A DNA stretch of 64,000 nucleotides from JAURVT01 sp049059935. Its GTDB lineage: Bacteria > Actinomycetota > Actinomycetes > Propionibacteriales > Nocardioidaceae. The first letter of the stretch is position 1, and each line of letters begins with the position of its first letter. Shown in pieces: positions 48,216 through 57,223 of this stretch. The notes below the pieces were generated by a model, which ran no database searches, was not told the DNA's origin, and saw only the letters and a program-made list of their open reading frames with translations. Location of the stretch: the NCBI RefSeq assembly GCF_049059935.1, contig NZ_JBMGQR010000008.1:1-64000 (forward strand), read 5' to 3'. The position numbers were made by a program, and so were the translations under genes.

Positions 48216-48956
48216 ATGAGGTGGGACCAGCCGCCGGTGCTGCGGGTGGAACCCGACCCCGATCCCGAGCCGGGGAACGACCTCGGCCACGACGAGTGGC
48301 CGCGCACCGTGCCGGCCGTGGCCCAGCTGCTCGAGGACGGGCTCGACCTGCCGCCGGGCGTCACGTTCCTGGTGGGCGAGAACGGCTCGGGCAAGTCGAC
48401 GATCGTCGAGGCCGTCGCCGAGCTGTACGGGCTGTCACCCGAGGGCGGCACGACGTTCGGGCGCCACACCACCCGGCGGTCCGAGTCGCGGCTGCCGGGT
48501 GCGCTGCGGATGCGCCGGGGCCTCGGAGCCGGGAGGTGGGGATTCTTCCTGCGCGCCGAGACGATGCACGGCTGGTACACCTTCCTCGAGGAGAACCCGG
48601 GACGAGGCGACCCGGTGTTCCACGAGATGAGCCACGGCGAGTCGTTCCTGGCGGTGCTGGAGCACCGCTTCGACTCCCCGGGCTTCTACTGCCTCGACGA
48701 GCCCGAGGCGGCACTGTCGTTCTCCTCCACGCTGCGGCTGATGAGCACGCTTGACCGGCTCGTCGGAGACGGCGGCCAGGTGCTGTGCGCGACGCACTCC
48801 CCCGTCCTCGCCTCGCTCCCCGGTGCCCGGGTCGTGGAGGTCGGGCCGTGGGGCCTGCGCGAGTCGACCTGGGAGGACCTCGACCTCGTCGCCCACTGGC
48901 GCGCGTTCCTCGACTCCCCCGACCGCTACCTCCGTCACCTCCTCGCCGACGACTGA
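48216..48956 (+). CDS. Stand-alone ABC-type/AAA ATPase
   Basis: A 246-residue nucleotidase. The Walker A loop is FLVGENGSGKSTIVEAVAEL (about residues 51-70), a signature-like HEMSHGESFL follows, Walker B is FYCLDEPEAALS, and the switch His is in LCATHSPVLA. No transmembrane or coiled-coil domain is present. Such single-domain ATPases occur widely in actinobacteria without assigned function. It follows the DUF6104-type gene by 10 bases, and its 3' end overlaps the GNAT gene by 22 bases on the opposite strand. Confidence 0.85.
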   Translation: MRWDQPPVLRVEPDPDPEPGNDLGHDEWPRTVPAVAQLLEDGLDLPPGVTFLVGENGSGKSTIVEAVAELYGLSPEGGTTFGRHTTRRSESRLPGALRMRRGLGAGRWGFFLRAETMHGWYTFLEENPGRGDPVFHEMSHGESFLAVLEHRFDSPGFYCLDEPEAALSFSSTLRLMSTLDRLVGDGGQVLCATHSPVLASLPGARVVEVGPWGLRESTWEDLDLVAHWRAFLDSPDRYLRHLLADD

Positions 48957-49438
48957 CGGCGGGTGAGCCGCACCTCGTCGACACCGAAGTCGGGGTCGTG
49001 CTTGCGGGTGCCGTCGGGGACGAAGCGGTGGCGCGCGTAGAACGACGCGGCGCGGGCGTTGCCGTCGAACATCCAGAGATACGCGGGCGCGTCGCCGATC
49101 GCGCGGTGGAGCAGACGTGTCGCGACGCCGGCGCCGTGCCAGGCGGCGCGGACGTAGATCGCGTACAGCTCGAGCGCGACCTCGACGTCGTCGTCACGCC
49201 CCGGACCGGCGGCCGCGAAGCCGACCACCTCGTCGCCCCAGGTGGCGAGCCACCGCGGCGGGTCCTGCGTGGCGAACGCACGCCAGCGCTCGATCCGCGT
49301 CGCGAGGTCACCGGTGCGGCGGGCCAGCACGTCGGCGTCGACGAGTCCCGCGTACGCCTCGCGCCAGCACGCGACGTGGCAGGCGGCCGCCGCCTCCGCG
49401 TCGTCCGCCGTCGCCGTCCTGATCACCGGCTCGCTCAC
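48935..49438 (-). CDS. GNAT-family N-acetyltransferase
   Basis: A 167-residue acetyltransferase. The acetyl-CoA loop appears as YVRAAWHGAGVATRLLHRAI (about residues 103-122), with NARAASFYARHRF near 140. The start GTG 49438 is chosen; the longer open frame (to 49474) would begin inside the palindromic element. Substrate unknown. It converges on the ATPase gene with a 22-base overlap, so the ends are tightly packed. Confidence 0.85.
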   Translation of the reverse strand: MSEPVIRTATADDAEAAAACHVACWREAYAGLVDADVLARRTGDLATRIERWRAFATQDPPRWLATWGDEVVGFAAAGPGRDDDVEVALELYAIYVRAAWHGAGVATRLLHRAIGDAPAYLWMFDGNARAASFYARHRFVPDGTRKHDPDFGVDEVRLTRRQSSARR

Positions 49439-49452
49439 CCCCCGAGCATCGC

Positions 49453-49509
49453 CGAGATACGGGTTCTGCACCACGATCGACGCTTCGGTGGTGCAGAACC
49501 CGTATCTCG
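49453..49509. repeat. Dispersed 57-bp palindromic element, copy 2
   Basis: CGAGATACGGGTTCTGCACCAC (49453-49474) pairs perfectly with GTGGTGCAGAACCCGTATCTCG (49488-49509) around a 13-base loop. It is inverted relative to copy 1 at 6439-6495, with matching flanks. It lies between the oxidoreductase stop and the GNAT start, so it may also end the oxidoreductase transcript. Confidence 0.85.
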
Positions 49510-49528
49510 ACCACGGGTGGCGGGGCGG

Positions 49529-50497
49529 TCAGCGGGTGAGGACGACCTTGCCGAAGACGTCACCGGCGGCGACGGCGGCGAAGCCGTCGCGGGCGTCGTC
49601 CATCGCGATGGTGCGGTCGATGAGCGGACGGACGCCGGAGACGTCGAGCAGCTGGACCAGCTCGGCGAGCTCGGTGCGGGTGCCCATGGTGGAGCCCTGG
49701 ATCCGCAGCTGGAGGAAGAAGATCCGGGTCAGCTCGGCGTGCGACGGCGCGTCGCCCGAGGTCGCGCCGACGATGACGACGGTGCCGCCGGGCTTGAGCG
49801 ACTTGATCGAGTGCGACCAGGTGGCCGCGCCGACCGTCTCCATCACGGCGTCGACGCGGTACGGCATGCGCGCACCGGCCTCGAAGACCTCGTGCGCCCC
49901 GATCTCCAGCGCCTTGGCCCGCTTGGCCTCGTCACGGCTGGTGGCGAAGACCCGGATTCCCGCGGCCCGCGCGAGCATGATGCAGGCGGTGGCCACGCCG
50001 CCGCCCGCACCCTGCACGAGCACGGTGTCGCCGGGCTTGAGGCCCGACTGGGTGAACAGCATCCGGTAGGCGGTGAGCCACGCCGTCGGCAGGCACGCGG
50101 CCTCCTCGAAGGACAGACCCGCCGGCTTGGGGACGACGTTCCCCCGGGGCACCGCGACCTTGTCGGCCATCGTGCCCTGGTAGCGCTCGGAGAGCAGCGA
50201 CCGCTTGGGGTCGTGCGTCTCGTCACCGGACCAGGACGGGTCGCTGATCACCGCGTGCACGACGACCTCGTTGCCGTCCTCGTCGATGCCCGCGGCGTCG
50301 CAGCCGAGGATCATCGGGAGCGACTCGTCGCGCAGGCCCACGCCACGCAGCGACCAGACGTCGTGGTGGTTGATCGAGGCGGCCCTGACCTGGACGGTGG
50401 TCCAGCCCGGGGGCACCTCGGGGTCGGGACGATCGCCCAGCACGAGGCCGGACAGCGGGTCGTCGGTGGAGAAGGACTCGGCGTAGACGGCGAACAT
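49529..50497 (-). CDS. Zinc-independent quinone oxidoreductase-like MDR protein
   Basis: A 322-residue medium-chain reductase. It has SINHHDVWSLRGVGL, MILGCDAAGIDEDG, and the NADPH-binding loop VLVQGAGGGVATACIMLARA (about residues 156-175). The Cys ligands of structural zinc are missing, so it resembles the QOR/zeta-crystallin branch rather than alcohol dehydrogenase. The substrate is unknown, though quinones or enones are typical. It starts 50 bases from the end of the molybdenum hydroxylase pair. Confidence 0.85.
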   Translation of the reverse strand: MFAVYAESFSTDDPLSGLVLGDRPDPEVPPGWTTVQVRAASINHHDVWSLRGVGLRDESLPMILGCDAAGIDEDGNEVVVHAVISDPSWSGDETHDPKRSLLSERYQGTMADKVAVPRGNVVPKPAGLSFEEAACLPTAWLTAYRMLFTQSGLKPGDTVLVQGAGGGVATACIMLARAAGIRVFATSRDEAKRAKALEIGAHEVFEAGARMPYRVDAVMETVGAATWSHSIKSLKPGGTVVIVGATSGDAPSHAELTRIFFLQLRIQGSTMGTRTELAELVQLLDVSGVRPLIDRTIAMDDARDGFAAVAAGDVFGKVVLTR

Positions 50498-50547
50498 GGC
50501 CCGACCCTACCGACGGGTCACGTCGCGCACCCGTCGGGCACGGCCGC

Positions 50548-51003
50548 TCACATCCTGCTCGCGGCCGACTTGATCGCGTCGCGGATGCGCGCGTACGTGC
50601 CGCAGCGGCAGACGTTCTCGATCGCGTCGATGTCCTCGTCGGTGGGGTCCGACGTGCGTCGCAGCAGGTCGACGGCGGCCATGATCTGGCCGGGCTGGCA
50701 GTAGCCGCACTGCGCCACGTCCATCTCCAGCCACGCCTCCTGGACGGGGTGCAGGTCGTCGCCGTCGGCGAGTCCCTCGATGGTGGTGACCTCGCGGCCC
50801 TCCACCTCCGAGACCGGCGTGACGCACGGGTTGAACTTCTTGCCGTCGAGGTGGCTCGTGCAGGCCTTGCAGACGTCGATGCCGCAGCCGTACTTGGGGC
50901 CCTTGACGCCCAGCTTGTCGCGCAGCACCCAGAGGGTCGACAGGTCGTCGGGGGCCTCGACGGTGACCTGCTCGCCGTTGACGGTGAAGGTGTGGTTCGG
51001 CAT
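50548..51003 (-). CDS. 2Fe-2S small subunit of an isoquinoline 1-oxidoreductase-type enzyme
   Basis: A 151-residue protein with two [2Fe-2S] sites. The N-terminal ferredoxin-like site has CGIDVCKAC (about residues 40-48) with another Cys in NPCVTP. The C-terminal helical site has CGYCQPGQ and CRCGTYAR. This is the small subunit pattern of xanthine dehydrogenase-family enzymes (IorA type). It follows the large subunit gene by 11 bases, so the pair is co-transcribed. No FAD subunit is near, which fits the two-subunit IorAB type. Confidence 0.92.
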   Translation of the reverse strand: MPNHTFTVNGEQVTVEAPDDLSTLWVLRDKLGVKGPKYGCGIDVCKACTSHLDGKKFNPCVTPVSEVEGREVTTIEGLADGDDLHPVQEAWLEMDVAQCGYCQPGQIMAAVDLLRRTSDPTDEDIDAIENVCRCGTYARIRDAIKSAASRM

Positions 51004-51014
51004 GTCAGTGCTCC

Positions 51015-53279
51015 TCACTGGGCCGGGAACGGCTCGAAGTCGACCGGGAAGTTGATCGGGAAGGTGCGCGGGACGGTGCCCGTCGCACGCGCGTAGGCGT
51101 TGGCGATCGCCCCGACGGCGGCGGGCAGGCCGAGCTCGCCGGCTCCCCCGGGTTCCTCGGAGGAGTCCATGACGAAGACCTTCACGTCGTTCGGGTAGTC
51201 GGCCTGACGCGTGTAGTGGAACTGCGAGTACGAGCCCTCGAGCGGCAGCCCGTCCTCGATGTGGAGCCCGGCGCGCAGCGTGGTGCCGACGGCGTCCGAC
51301 AGCCCGCCGAGCAGCTGGGCCTCGAGGCCGCGGGGGTTCAGGGCGAAGCCGACGTCGGCCGCGATCGTCGCCCGGGTGACCTTGGGCGCCTTCGGGTCGC
51401 GCGCGTCGATCTCGACCAGGCACGCCGTGCACGACTTGTACTCGTCGTGGAACGCGATGCCCTGGGCGAACCCGGCGGGCATCGTCCTGCCCCACTCGCC
51501 CTCCTTGGCCACCTTGTCGAGGACGGCCACCTGGTTCGGCTTGCTCAGGAAGCTGCGACGGAACTGGTACGGGTCCTTGCCCATGGCCTTGGCGAGCTCG
51601 TCGACGACGATCTCCTCCGAGCCGCGGGTGTTGGCCGAGTACACCGACCGGAACGACCCGGTGTGCATCCGCAGCGGCACCTCGTTGAGCAGGTTCGTCA
51701 CGGCGCCGAACTTGTACGGGGTGTGCACGGTCGTCAGGAACACCGTCTGCGCGAAGCTGACGTTGCCACCGACGGGCAGCTGCGACGCGACCCCGGTGAG
51801 GATCTCGCCGAGCCCGTGACGGAAGTCGGTCTCGACCGACGCGACGCGCTGCTCCCACGTCAGCACCTTGCCCAGGCCGTAGGTGGCGCGGACCTTGTGG
51901 TGCGACGCCGCGCGCGCACGTCCGTGGCGCATGTCGTCGATGCGCGTCCACATCAGGCGGACGGGGCGGCCGAACGCCTTGGAGGCGCGAGCGGCCTCCA
52001 GTGCGGCGTCGAAGAACAGCCGGCGCCCGAACGAGCCCCCGCCCTGCAGGACGTGGACGGTCACCTCGTCCTGCGGCAGCCCGAGCTCGGACGCGATGGT
52101 CTGCTGCGCGATCACGGGCGACTTCAGGCCGGCCCAGATCGTCGCGCGGTCCTTGCGGACGTCGGCGATGGCCGAGTTGGGCTCGAGCGGGGCGTGGCTG
52201 GCGAAGTGGAAGTCGAACTCGCCGCCCACGTTCTTGACGCCGATGGGGAGCCTGGGCACGGTGAACGGCAGCGTGGCCTTGTGCAGCTTGGCGAAGATGT
52301 CGGCGTCCGACAGGTCGTCGACGGTGCCCTTGCCCCACTGCCCCTTCAGGGCCTGCTTGGCGTCGAGCGCCTGGCCGAAGGTCTCGGCCATGATGGCGAC
52401 GCCGGTCTCGATGATCTTCGCGTCGATCACGCCGGGCATCGCCTTGATCTCGGCCTCGTTGAACGACTGCGGGGTGCCGTTGATCGTCGGCGGACGCGCC
52501 ACCATCACCGGCATCGCGCCCTCGACCGCCAGGTCGGTCGCGTACTCCAGCGTCCCCGTGACGGCCTTGCGGGCGTCCACGCGGTTGGTGGCCTTGCCGA
52601 CCAGGGCGTAGTCCTTGACGTCCTTGGGCGCGGCCTTGAGGTTGGGCAGGCCGAGCGCCGCGGCGGCGTTGGTCAGCGTGCCGATGCCGGCCTCGAGCCC
52701 ACGCGGGCCGATCAGGCTGCCGTCCTTGGTCGACACGTCCTCGACGGCGACCTTCCACTGCTGCGCCGCCGCGGTGCGCAGGCGCGCACGGGCCGAGGCG
52801 CAGGCGTTGCGGACGGGGTCGAACAGGCTCCGCACGGTGTTCGAGCCGCCGGTCAGCTGGTTCATCAGCAGCTCGGGGCGGGCGTCGGACAGCTCCACGA
52901 CGACGTCCGACATCGGGACGTCCATCTCCTCGGCCACGAGCATGCTGAACGTGGTCGTGATGCCCTGCCCGACCTCCGAGCGCGGCAGCTCCAGGCGGAC
53001 GGTGCCGTCCTCGCGCACCTCCAGCAGCAGCAGGCCCGACGTGGGCAGGCCGGCCAGGATCAGGGCGTCCCCGAGGTCGAGGATCTCCGCGGGCTGCGGG
53101 ACGACGGCGGCGGAGGCCGGGGCGGACCCCGGCGAGCTCGGGCCGGCGGCGGCGTCGGCACCGAGGACGGTGACGGTGAGCGTGGGTGCGGCGACCAGGT
53201 AGGCCAGGAAGCGCCGGCGGCCGAGGCCGTCCGGTGCGTCCTCCAGCCGGTCGACGCCGTGCTCGGACGTGGCGGTCAT
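51015..53279 (-). CDS. Molybdopterin-binding large subunit, isoquinoline 1-oxidoreductase-type (Tat-exported)
   Basis: A 754-residue subunit. The N-terminus has a Tat signal: GLGRRRFLAYLVAAPTLTVT near residues 17-37, with the twin-arginine in RRRFLAY. The mature part shows the molybdopterin dehydrogenase pattern (LELPRSEVGQGITTTFSMLV, QGGGSFGRRLFFDAALEAAR, FAQGIAFHDEYKS) and a late conserved Glu in EEPGGAGELGLPA. The likely partner is the 2Fe-2S subunit downstream. The substrate may be an N-heterocycle or aldehyde, but that is not resolved. Periplasm/extracytoplasmic location is inferred from the Tat signal. Confidence 0.92.
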   Translation of the reverse strand: MTATSEHGVDRLEDAPDGLGRRRFLAYLVAAPTLTVTVLGADAAAGPSSPGSAPASAAVVPQPAEILDLGDALILAGLPTSGLLLLEVREDGTVRLELPRSEVGQGITTTFSMLVAEEMDVPMSDVVVELSDARPELLMNQLTGGSNTVRSLFDPVRNACASARARLRTAAAQQWKVAVEDVSTKDGSLIGPRGLEAGIGTLTNAAAALGLPNLKAAPKDVKDYALVGKATNRVDARKAVTGTLEYATDLAVEGAMPVMVARPPTINGTPQSFNEAEIKAMPGVIDAKIIETGVAIMAETFGQALDAKQALKGQWGKGTVDDLSDADIFAKLHKATLPFTVPRLPIGVKNVGGEFDFHFASHAPLEPNSAIADVRKDRATIWAGLKSPVIAQQTIASELGLPQDEVTVHVLQGGGSFGRRLFFDAALEAARASKAFGRPVRLMWTRIDDMRHGRARAASHHKVRATYGLGKVLTWEQRVASVETDFRHGLGEILTGVASQLPVGGNVSFAQTVFLTTVHTPYKFGAVTNLLNEVPLRMHTGSFRSVYSANTRGSEEIVVDELAKAMGKDPYQFRRSFLSKPNQVAVLDKVAKEGEWGRTMPAGFAQGIAFHDEYKSCTACLVEIDARDPKAPKVTRATIAADVGFALNPRGLEAQLLGGLSDAVGTTLRAGLHIEDGLPLEGSYSQFHYTRQADYPNDVKVFVMDSSEEPGGAGELGLPAAVGAIANAYARATGTVPRTFPINFPVDFEPFPAQ

Positions 53280-53330
53280 GGGTCTCCTCTCGTCTCGCCC
53301 CGAGGCGGGCGACGGTGGTCCCTCGACCTA

Positions 53331-53391
53331 TTGACTACCCGTCAACGACGCGTGACGAAACCTGTATTTCCGTGACGTTAACGTTCGTTAA
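53331..53391. promoter_or_regulatory. Two inverted repeats upstream of the molybdenum hydroxylase genes
   Basis: TTGAC-TACCC-GTCAA (53331-53345) and TTAACG-TT-CGTTAA (53378-53391) are both perfect inverted repeats. They lie 52-112 bases before the large-subunit start, in an AT-rich stretch. The sizes are typical of TetR-family operators, but no regulator gene adjoins. Confidence 0.55.
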
Positions 53392-53401
53392 TTGGGTGCA
53401 G

Positions 53402-53445
53402 ACGCACCTGCGCCCCTCGACCGGGGTCGAGGGGCGCAGGTGCGT
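53402..53445. terminator. Perfect 21-bp hairpin after malic enzyme
   Basis: ACGCACCTGCGCCCCTCGACC pairs with GGTCGAGGGGCGCAGGTGCGT across a two-base loop. It lies 22 bases past the malic enzyme stop on the minus strand and before the hydroxylase promoter region, so it separates the two units. No U-tract follows. Confidence 0.8.
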
Positions 53446-53466
53446 GAGGTACCGCGGAGCCGTCGG

Positions 53467-54648
<1,182 letters not shown>

Positions 54649-54971
54649 GGGTGGGACCTCCGGTCGTCGCGACGAGGACGACGCCTCGGCGACTGTCGTG
54701 TGACCGCGGTGGACGCGGCGAGGGGCGGGATCCGGCGACGCGAGCGCGTGCGGACCGTGCGGGGCTGCCGATCAGGCCGCCGGACGCAGGACGTGGGGGT
54801 CTCCCGCGGTCAGTGTGGCACAGCCGACGAGCCCCGCGACCGGCCGGATCCCTGCCGTGACGGGCGTCACGACCGGCGTGGCCCGACGTGGTCGAACGCG
54901 CCTCCCGCACGGCGGGGCACGTCGTTAGAGTGTGCGAGCACGACCGGACCGGACCCCGCCGAAGGGACCCA
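54649..54971. other. 323-base intergenic region upstream of rsbW-sigF
   Basis: No gene is evident. It includes the malic enzyme leader and the rsbW promoter region. One perfect inverted repeat, GTGACG-GG-CGTCAC at 54857-54870, lies 102 bases before the rsbW start. No clear SigF-type GTTT-N-GGGTAT promoter was found. Confidence 0.5.
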
Positions 54972-55391
54972 GTGACCCAGCACGACGACCACGCCCGAGG
55001 GCGTCCCGAGGTCGAGCTGAGCGTGCCCGCGGACGGCGTCCACCTCTCGCTCCTGCGCACCGCCGCCGCCGCCCTCGCCGCGCGTCTGGACTTCACCCTC
55101 GACGACATCGAGGACCTGCGGATGGCCGTCGACGAGGCCGGCGCCCTCCTGCTGCAGCAGGCCACCGCCGACGCGATGCTGACGTTCGCGTTCTTCCTCG
55201 ACGGCCGCCGGCTGGTGCTGCGGTGCGAGGTGCCCACCGAGACGCCGCGCCCGCCGCGCCCGGAGGGCTTCGCCTGGATGGTCCTCACCGCGCTCGCCAG
55301 CTCGGTCGACGTCGCGCTCACCACCGCCGACGGCCGGAGCGGCCTGTCGCTGGTGCTCACCCACCCACGCGAGCAGGACGAGCGGTCGTGA
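54972..55391 (+). CDS. rsbW: Anti-sigma factor, RsbW-type ATP-binding protein
   Basis: A 139-residue GHKL-fold protein. Residues about 45-60 include FTLDDIEDLRMAVDEAGALL, the N-box equivalent that binds ATP, and residues near 120 include DGRSGLSLVLTHP. It lies just before sigF and overlaps it by four bases, the usual anti-sigma/sigma pair layout. In SigF systems the anti-sigma factor holds the sigma until phosphorylation of an antagonist. No anti-anti-sigma gene is in the window. GAAGGG precedes its GTG. Confidence 0.82.
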   Translation: MTQHDDHARGRPEVELSVPADGVHLSLLRTAAAALAARLDFTLDDIEDLRMAVDEAGALLLQQATADAMLTFAFFLDGRRLVLRCEVPTETPRPPRPEGFAWMVLTALASSVDVALTTADGRSGLSLVLTHPREQDERS

Positions 55392-56197
55392 CCGGGCCGT
55401 CCCACGAGCCGGCGCACCGCGCCGATCCCGAGGAGGGGCTCGGCGACGACGTCAAGGTGCGCACCCAGGCCGCGTTCGCCGAGCTCGCCGGCGACGACGA
55501 CGACGCCCGCGTCGAGGCGCGCTCCCGTCTGGTGTCCCTGCACCTGCCGCTCGTCGAGCACCTGGCCAAGCGGTTCCGCAACCGCGGCGAGCCCCTCGAC
55601 GACCTCGTGCAGGTGGGCACCATCGGCCTGCTCAAGGCCATCGACCGGTTCGAGTCCGACCGCGGGGTCGAGTTCTCCACCTACGCCACCCCGACGGTCG
55701 TGGGCGAGATCAAGCGGCACTTCCGCGACAAGGGCTGGAGCATCCGGGTGCCCCGGCGGCTGCAGGAGATGCGCATCTCGCTCGCCGGGGCCACCGCCGA
55801 GCTGAACCAGCAGCTCGGCCGCTCCCCCACGGTCACCGAGATCGCCGAGCGCCTCGGGGTGAGCGAGGAGACCGTCCTCGAGGGCCTGGAGTCGGCCAAC
55901 GCCTACTCCACGCTCTCCCTCGACGCGCCCGACGCCCGCTCGGGCGAGGGCGGCTCCATGGCCGACGTGCTCGGCGAGGACGACGCGGCGCTGCAGCACG
56001 TGGAGTACCGCGAGTCGCTCAAGCCCCTGCTGGCGGCCCTGGAGCCGCGCGACCGGCAGATCCTCATGCTGCGGTTCTTCGGGCAGATGACGCAGTCGCA
56101 GATCGCGCAGGAGATCGGGATGTCGCAGATGCACGTCTCGCGGCTGCTGTCGCGGACGCTCGCGAAGCTGCGCGAGGGCCTCGGCGACGAGCTCTGA
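55388..56197 (+). CDS. sigF: RNA polymerase sigma factor, SigF/SigB family
   Basis: A 269-residue group 3 sigma factor. Region 2 shows LPLVEHLAKRFRNRGEPLDD then DRGVEFSTYATPTVVGEIKR, and region 4 shows DRQILMLRFFGQMTQSQIAQ with the DNA-reading helix SQMHVSRLLSRTLAKLR. The SigF/SigB pattern in region 3 (IRVPRRLQEMRISLAGATAE) sets it apart from housekeeping SigA. Such factors control stress and stationary-phase responses. Its coupling with the upstream anti-sigma gene fits that role. Confidence 0.94.
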   Translation: MTGPSHEPAHRADPEEGLGDDVKVRTQAAFAELAGDDDDARVEARSRLVSLHLPLVEHLAKRFRNRGEPLDDLVQVGTIGLLKAIDRFESDRGVEFSTYATPTVVGEIKRHFRDKGWSIRVPRRLQEMRISLAGATAELNQQLGRSPTVTEIAERLGVSEETVLEGLESANAYSTLSLDAPDARSGEGGSMADVLGEDDAALQHVEYRESLKPLLAALEPRDRQILMLRFFGQMTQSQIAQEIGMSQMHVSRLLSRTLAKLREGLGDEL

Positions 56198-56203
56198 CCT
56201 GGC

Positions 56204-56623
56204 TCAGACCGTGTGGGGGTCGGGCGGGTCGGCCGCCTCGAACGCCCGCAGCACCGGCCGGTTGAGCAGGCACCCGAGCACCACCACGGCGGCCACCACC
56301 AGGAACGGCGCCAGCGGGGTGCCGGTGCCGCGCAGGTTCCAGGCCAGGCCGAGCTGGATCAGCTGGGTGAACAGCACCGGTCCCCGCGACCACGAGCGCA
56401 GGCGCAGCAGCCCCCACGCGGCGACGAGCTGTCCACCCCCGTAGACGACGAAGAACAACGACGTGCCGATGCCGAGCGCGAGCCGGCCGGACGACACCGA
56501 GGCGAGGTCGAGGGCCGCGAACGTCAGCAGGGCGAGGGCCTCGGCCGCGACCACGACCGCGGCGAGCACGACGGCGGCTCGGGCGCCCGTGCCGGGTCCC
56601 GGCTGCTCCTGCGGCGTGTCCAC
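56204..56623 (-). CDS. Four-helix membrane protein
   Basis: A 139-residue protein with four predicted transmembrane helices (AAVVLAAVVVAAEALALLTF, FFVVYGGGQLVAAWGLL, PVLFTQLIQLGLAW, PFLVVAAVVVLGCLL). No active-site motif is visible. Similar small proteins are common in actinobacteria with no known role. It ends 6 bases from the sigF stop in convergent orientation, and its promoter lies in the same intergenic region as the sORF and whiB1. Confidence 0.7.
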   Translation of the reverse strand: MDTPQEQPGPGTGARAAVVLAAVVVAAEALALLTFAALDLASVSSGRLALGIGTSLFFVVYGGGQLVAAWGLLRLRSWSRGPVLFTQLIQLGLAWNLRGTGTPLAPFLVVAAVVVLGCLLNRPVLRAFEAADPPDPHTV

Positions 56624-56677
56624 GCGCCGAGCGTACGTCCCGGACCACCGTCCGCCCCGTACGGGTCTACCCCAGAT

Positions 56678-56746
56678 GTGACAGATTCGACAACGGCAAC
56701 TCCCTTGTGCAAGGGAGGGTTTGTTGCGACGATCGACTCAGCTTGA
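56678..56746 (+). CDS. Candidate 22-residue small ORF upstream of whiB1
   Basis: GTG 56678 to TGA 56746 encodes a 22-residue peptide (MTDSTTATPLCKGGFVATID and two more residues). Its region has noticeably lower GC than neighbouring sequence. It contains the hairpin at 56700-56717, so translation would melt that structure. No clear ribosome-binding site is present, so it would need leaderless initiation. A regulatory leader peptide or a spurious frame are both possible. Confidence 0.35.
   Translation: MTDSTTATPLCKGGFVATIDSA
56700..56717 (+). terminator. Terminator-like hairpin in the whiB1 leader region
   Basis: CTCCCTTG-TG-CAAGGGAG is a perfect 8-bp stem with a two-base loop, followed by GGTTTGTTG. 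It lies 186 bases before the whiB1 start, in a region between divergent genes. It could be an attenuator, the end of a small RNA, or a structural element. Confidence 0.5.
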
Positions 56747-56802
56747 ACAGAGCGCTCCTCGTCGTGCCCCGACACGACGTCCGGCCCCGTCCCACCCGTC
56801 AG

Positions 56803-56824
56803 CAGATGACGGTCAGATGACGGT
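56803..56824. repeat. 11-bp tandem repeat before whiB1
   Basis: CAGATGACGGT occurs twice in direct succession (56803-56813, 56814-56824), 78 bases before the whiB1 start. The spacing of about one helical turn would place two bound regulators on the same DNA face. Confidence 0.6.
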
Positions 56825-56902
56825 CGAGGCGGTGGTGATCTGTTCGACATGAGGTCGAGACCCGCCGGTCACGACCTACCCAGTCAAGAAGGAGGCAAGG
56901 CC

Positions 56903-57154
56903 GTGGATTGGCGTCACCGCTCTGCGTGTCTCGAAGAGGATCCAGAGCTGTTCTTCCCGATCGGCAACACCGGCCCCGCGATCGCCCAGATCGAGGAGGC
57001 CAAGGTGGTCTGCCGACGCTGTGACGTCCGCGAGCTCTGCCTGGAGTGGGCCCTGGAGTCCGGTCAGGACCACGGTGTCTGGGGCGGTCTCAGCGAGGAC
57101 GAGCGTCGCGCGCTGAAGCGCCGCAACGCCCGTGCCCGCGTCCGCACCGCCTGA
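56903..57154 (+). CDS. whiB1: WhiB1-type iron-sulphur transcription factor
   Basis: An 83-residue WhiB protein. Four cysteines at 9, 37, 40 and 46 (AC, VVCRRCDVRELC) match the [4Fe-4S] ligands of M. tuberculosis WhiB1, and GVWGG is at about 58-62, followed by a basic tail (RRALKRRNARARVR). WhiB1 binds SigA and DNA and is NO-sensitive. AAGGAGG ends 7 bases before the GTG, a strong ribosome site. It faces the pdtaS gene, matching the Rv3219/Rv3220c arrangement. Confidence 0.97.
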   Translation: MDWRHRSACLEEDPELFFPIGNTGPAIAQIEEAKVVCRRCDVRELCLEWALESGQDHGVWGGLSEDERRALKRRNARARVRTA

Positions 57155-57173
57155 GCAGCACCCACAGGACCCT

Positions 57174-57207
57174 GACGGTCCCGCACCCCTCGGGGTGCGG
57201 GGCCGTC
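57174..57207. terminator. Bidirectional terminator between whiB1 and the histidine kinase
   Basis: GACGGtCCCGCACCCC (57174-57189) pairs with GGGGTGCGGGgCCGTC (57192-57207) over a two-base loop, with one internal mismatch. It lies between two convergent stops (57154 and 57224). Confidence 0.75.
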
Positions 57208-57223
57208 GTCGTTCTCGGGCCGG

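Noticed and set aside
48216..48956. Phage-defence ATPase (for example an OLD or Septu component)
   Set aside because: There is no nuclease or defence partner next to it; neighbours are kgd, a DUF6104-type gene and a GNAT enzyme.
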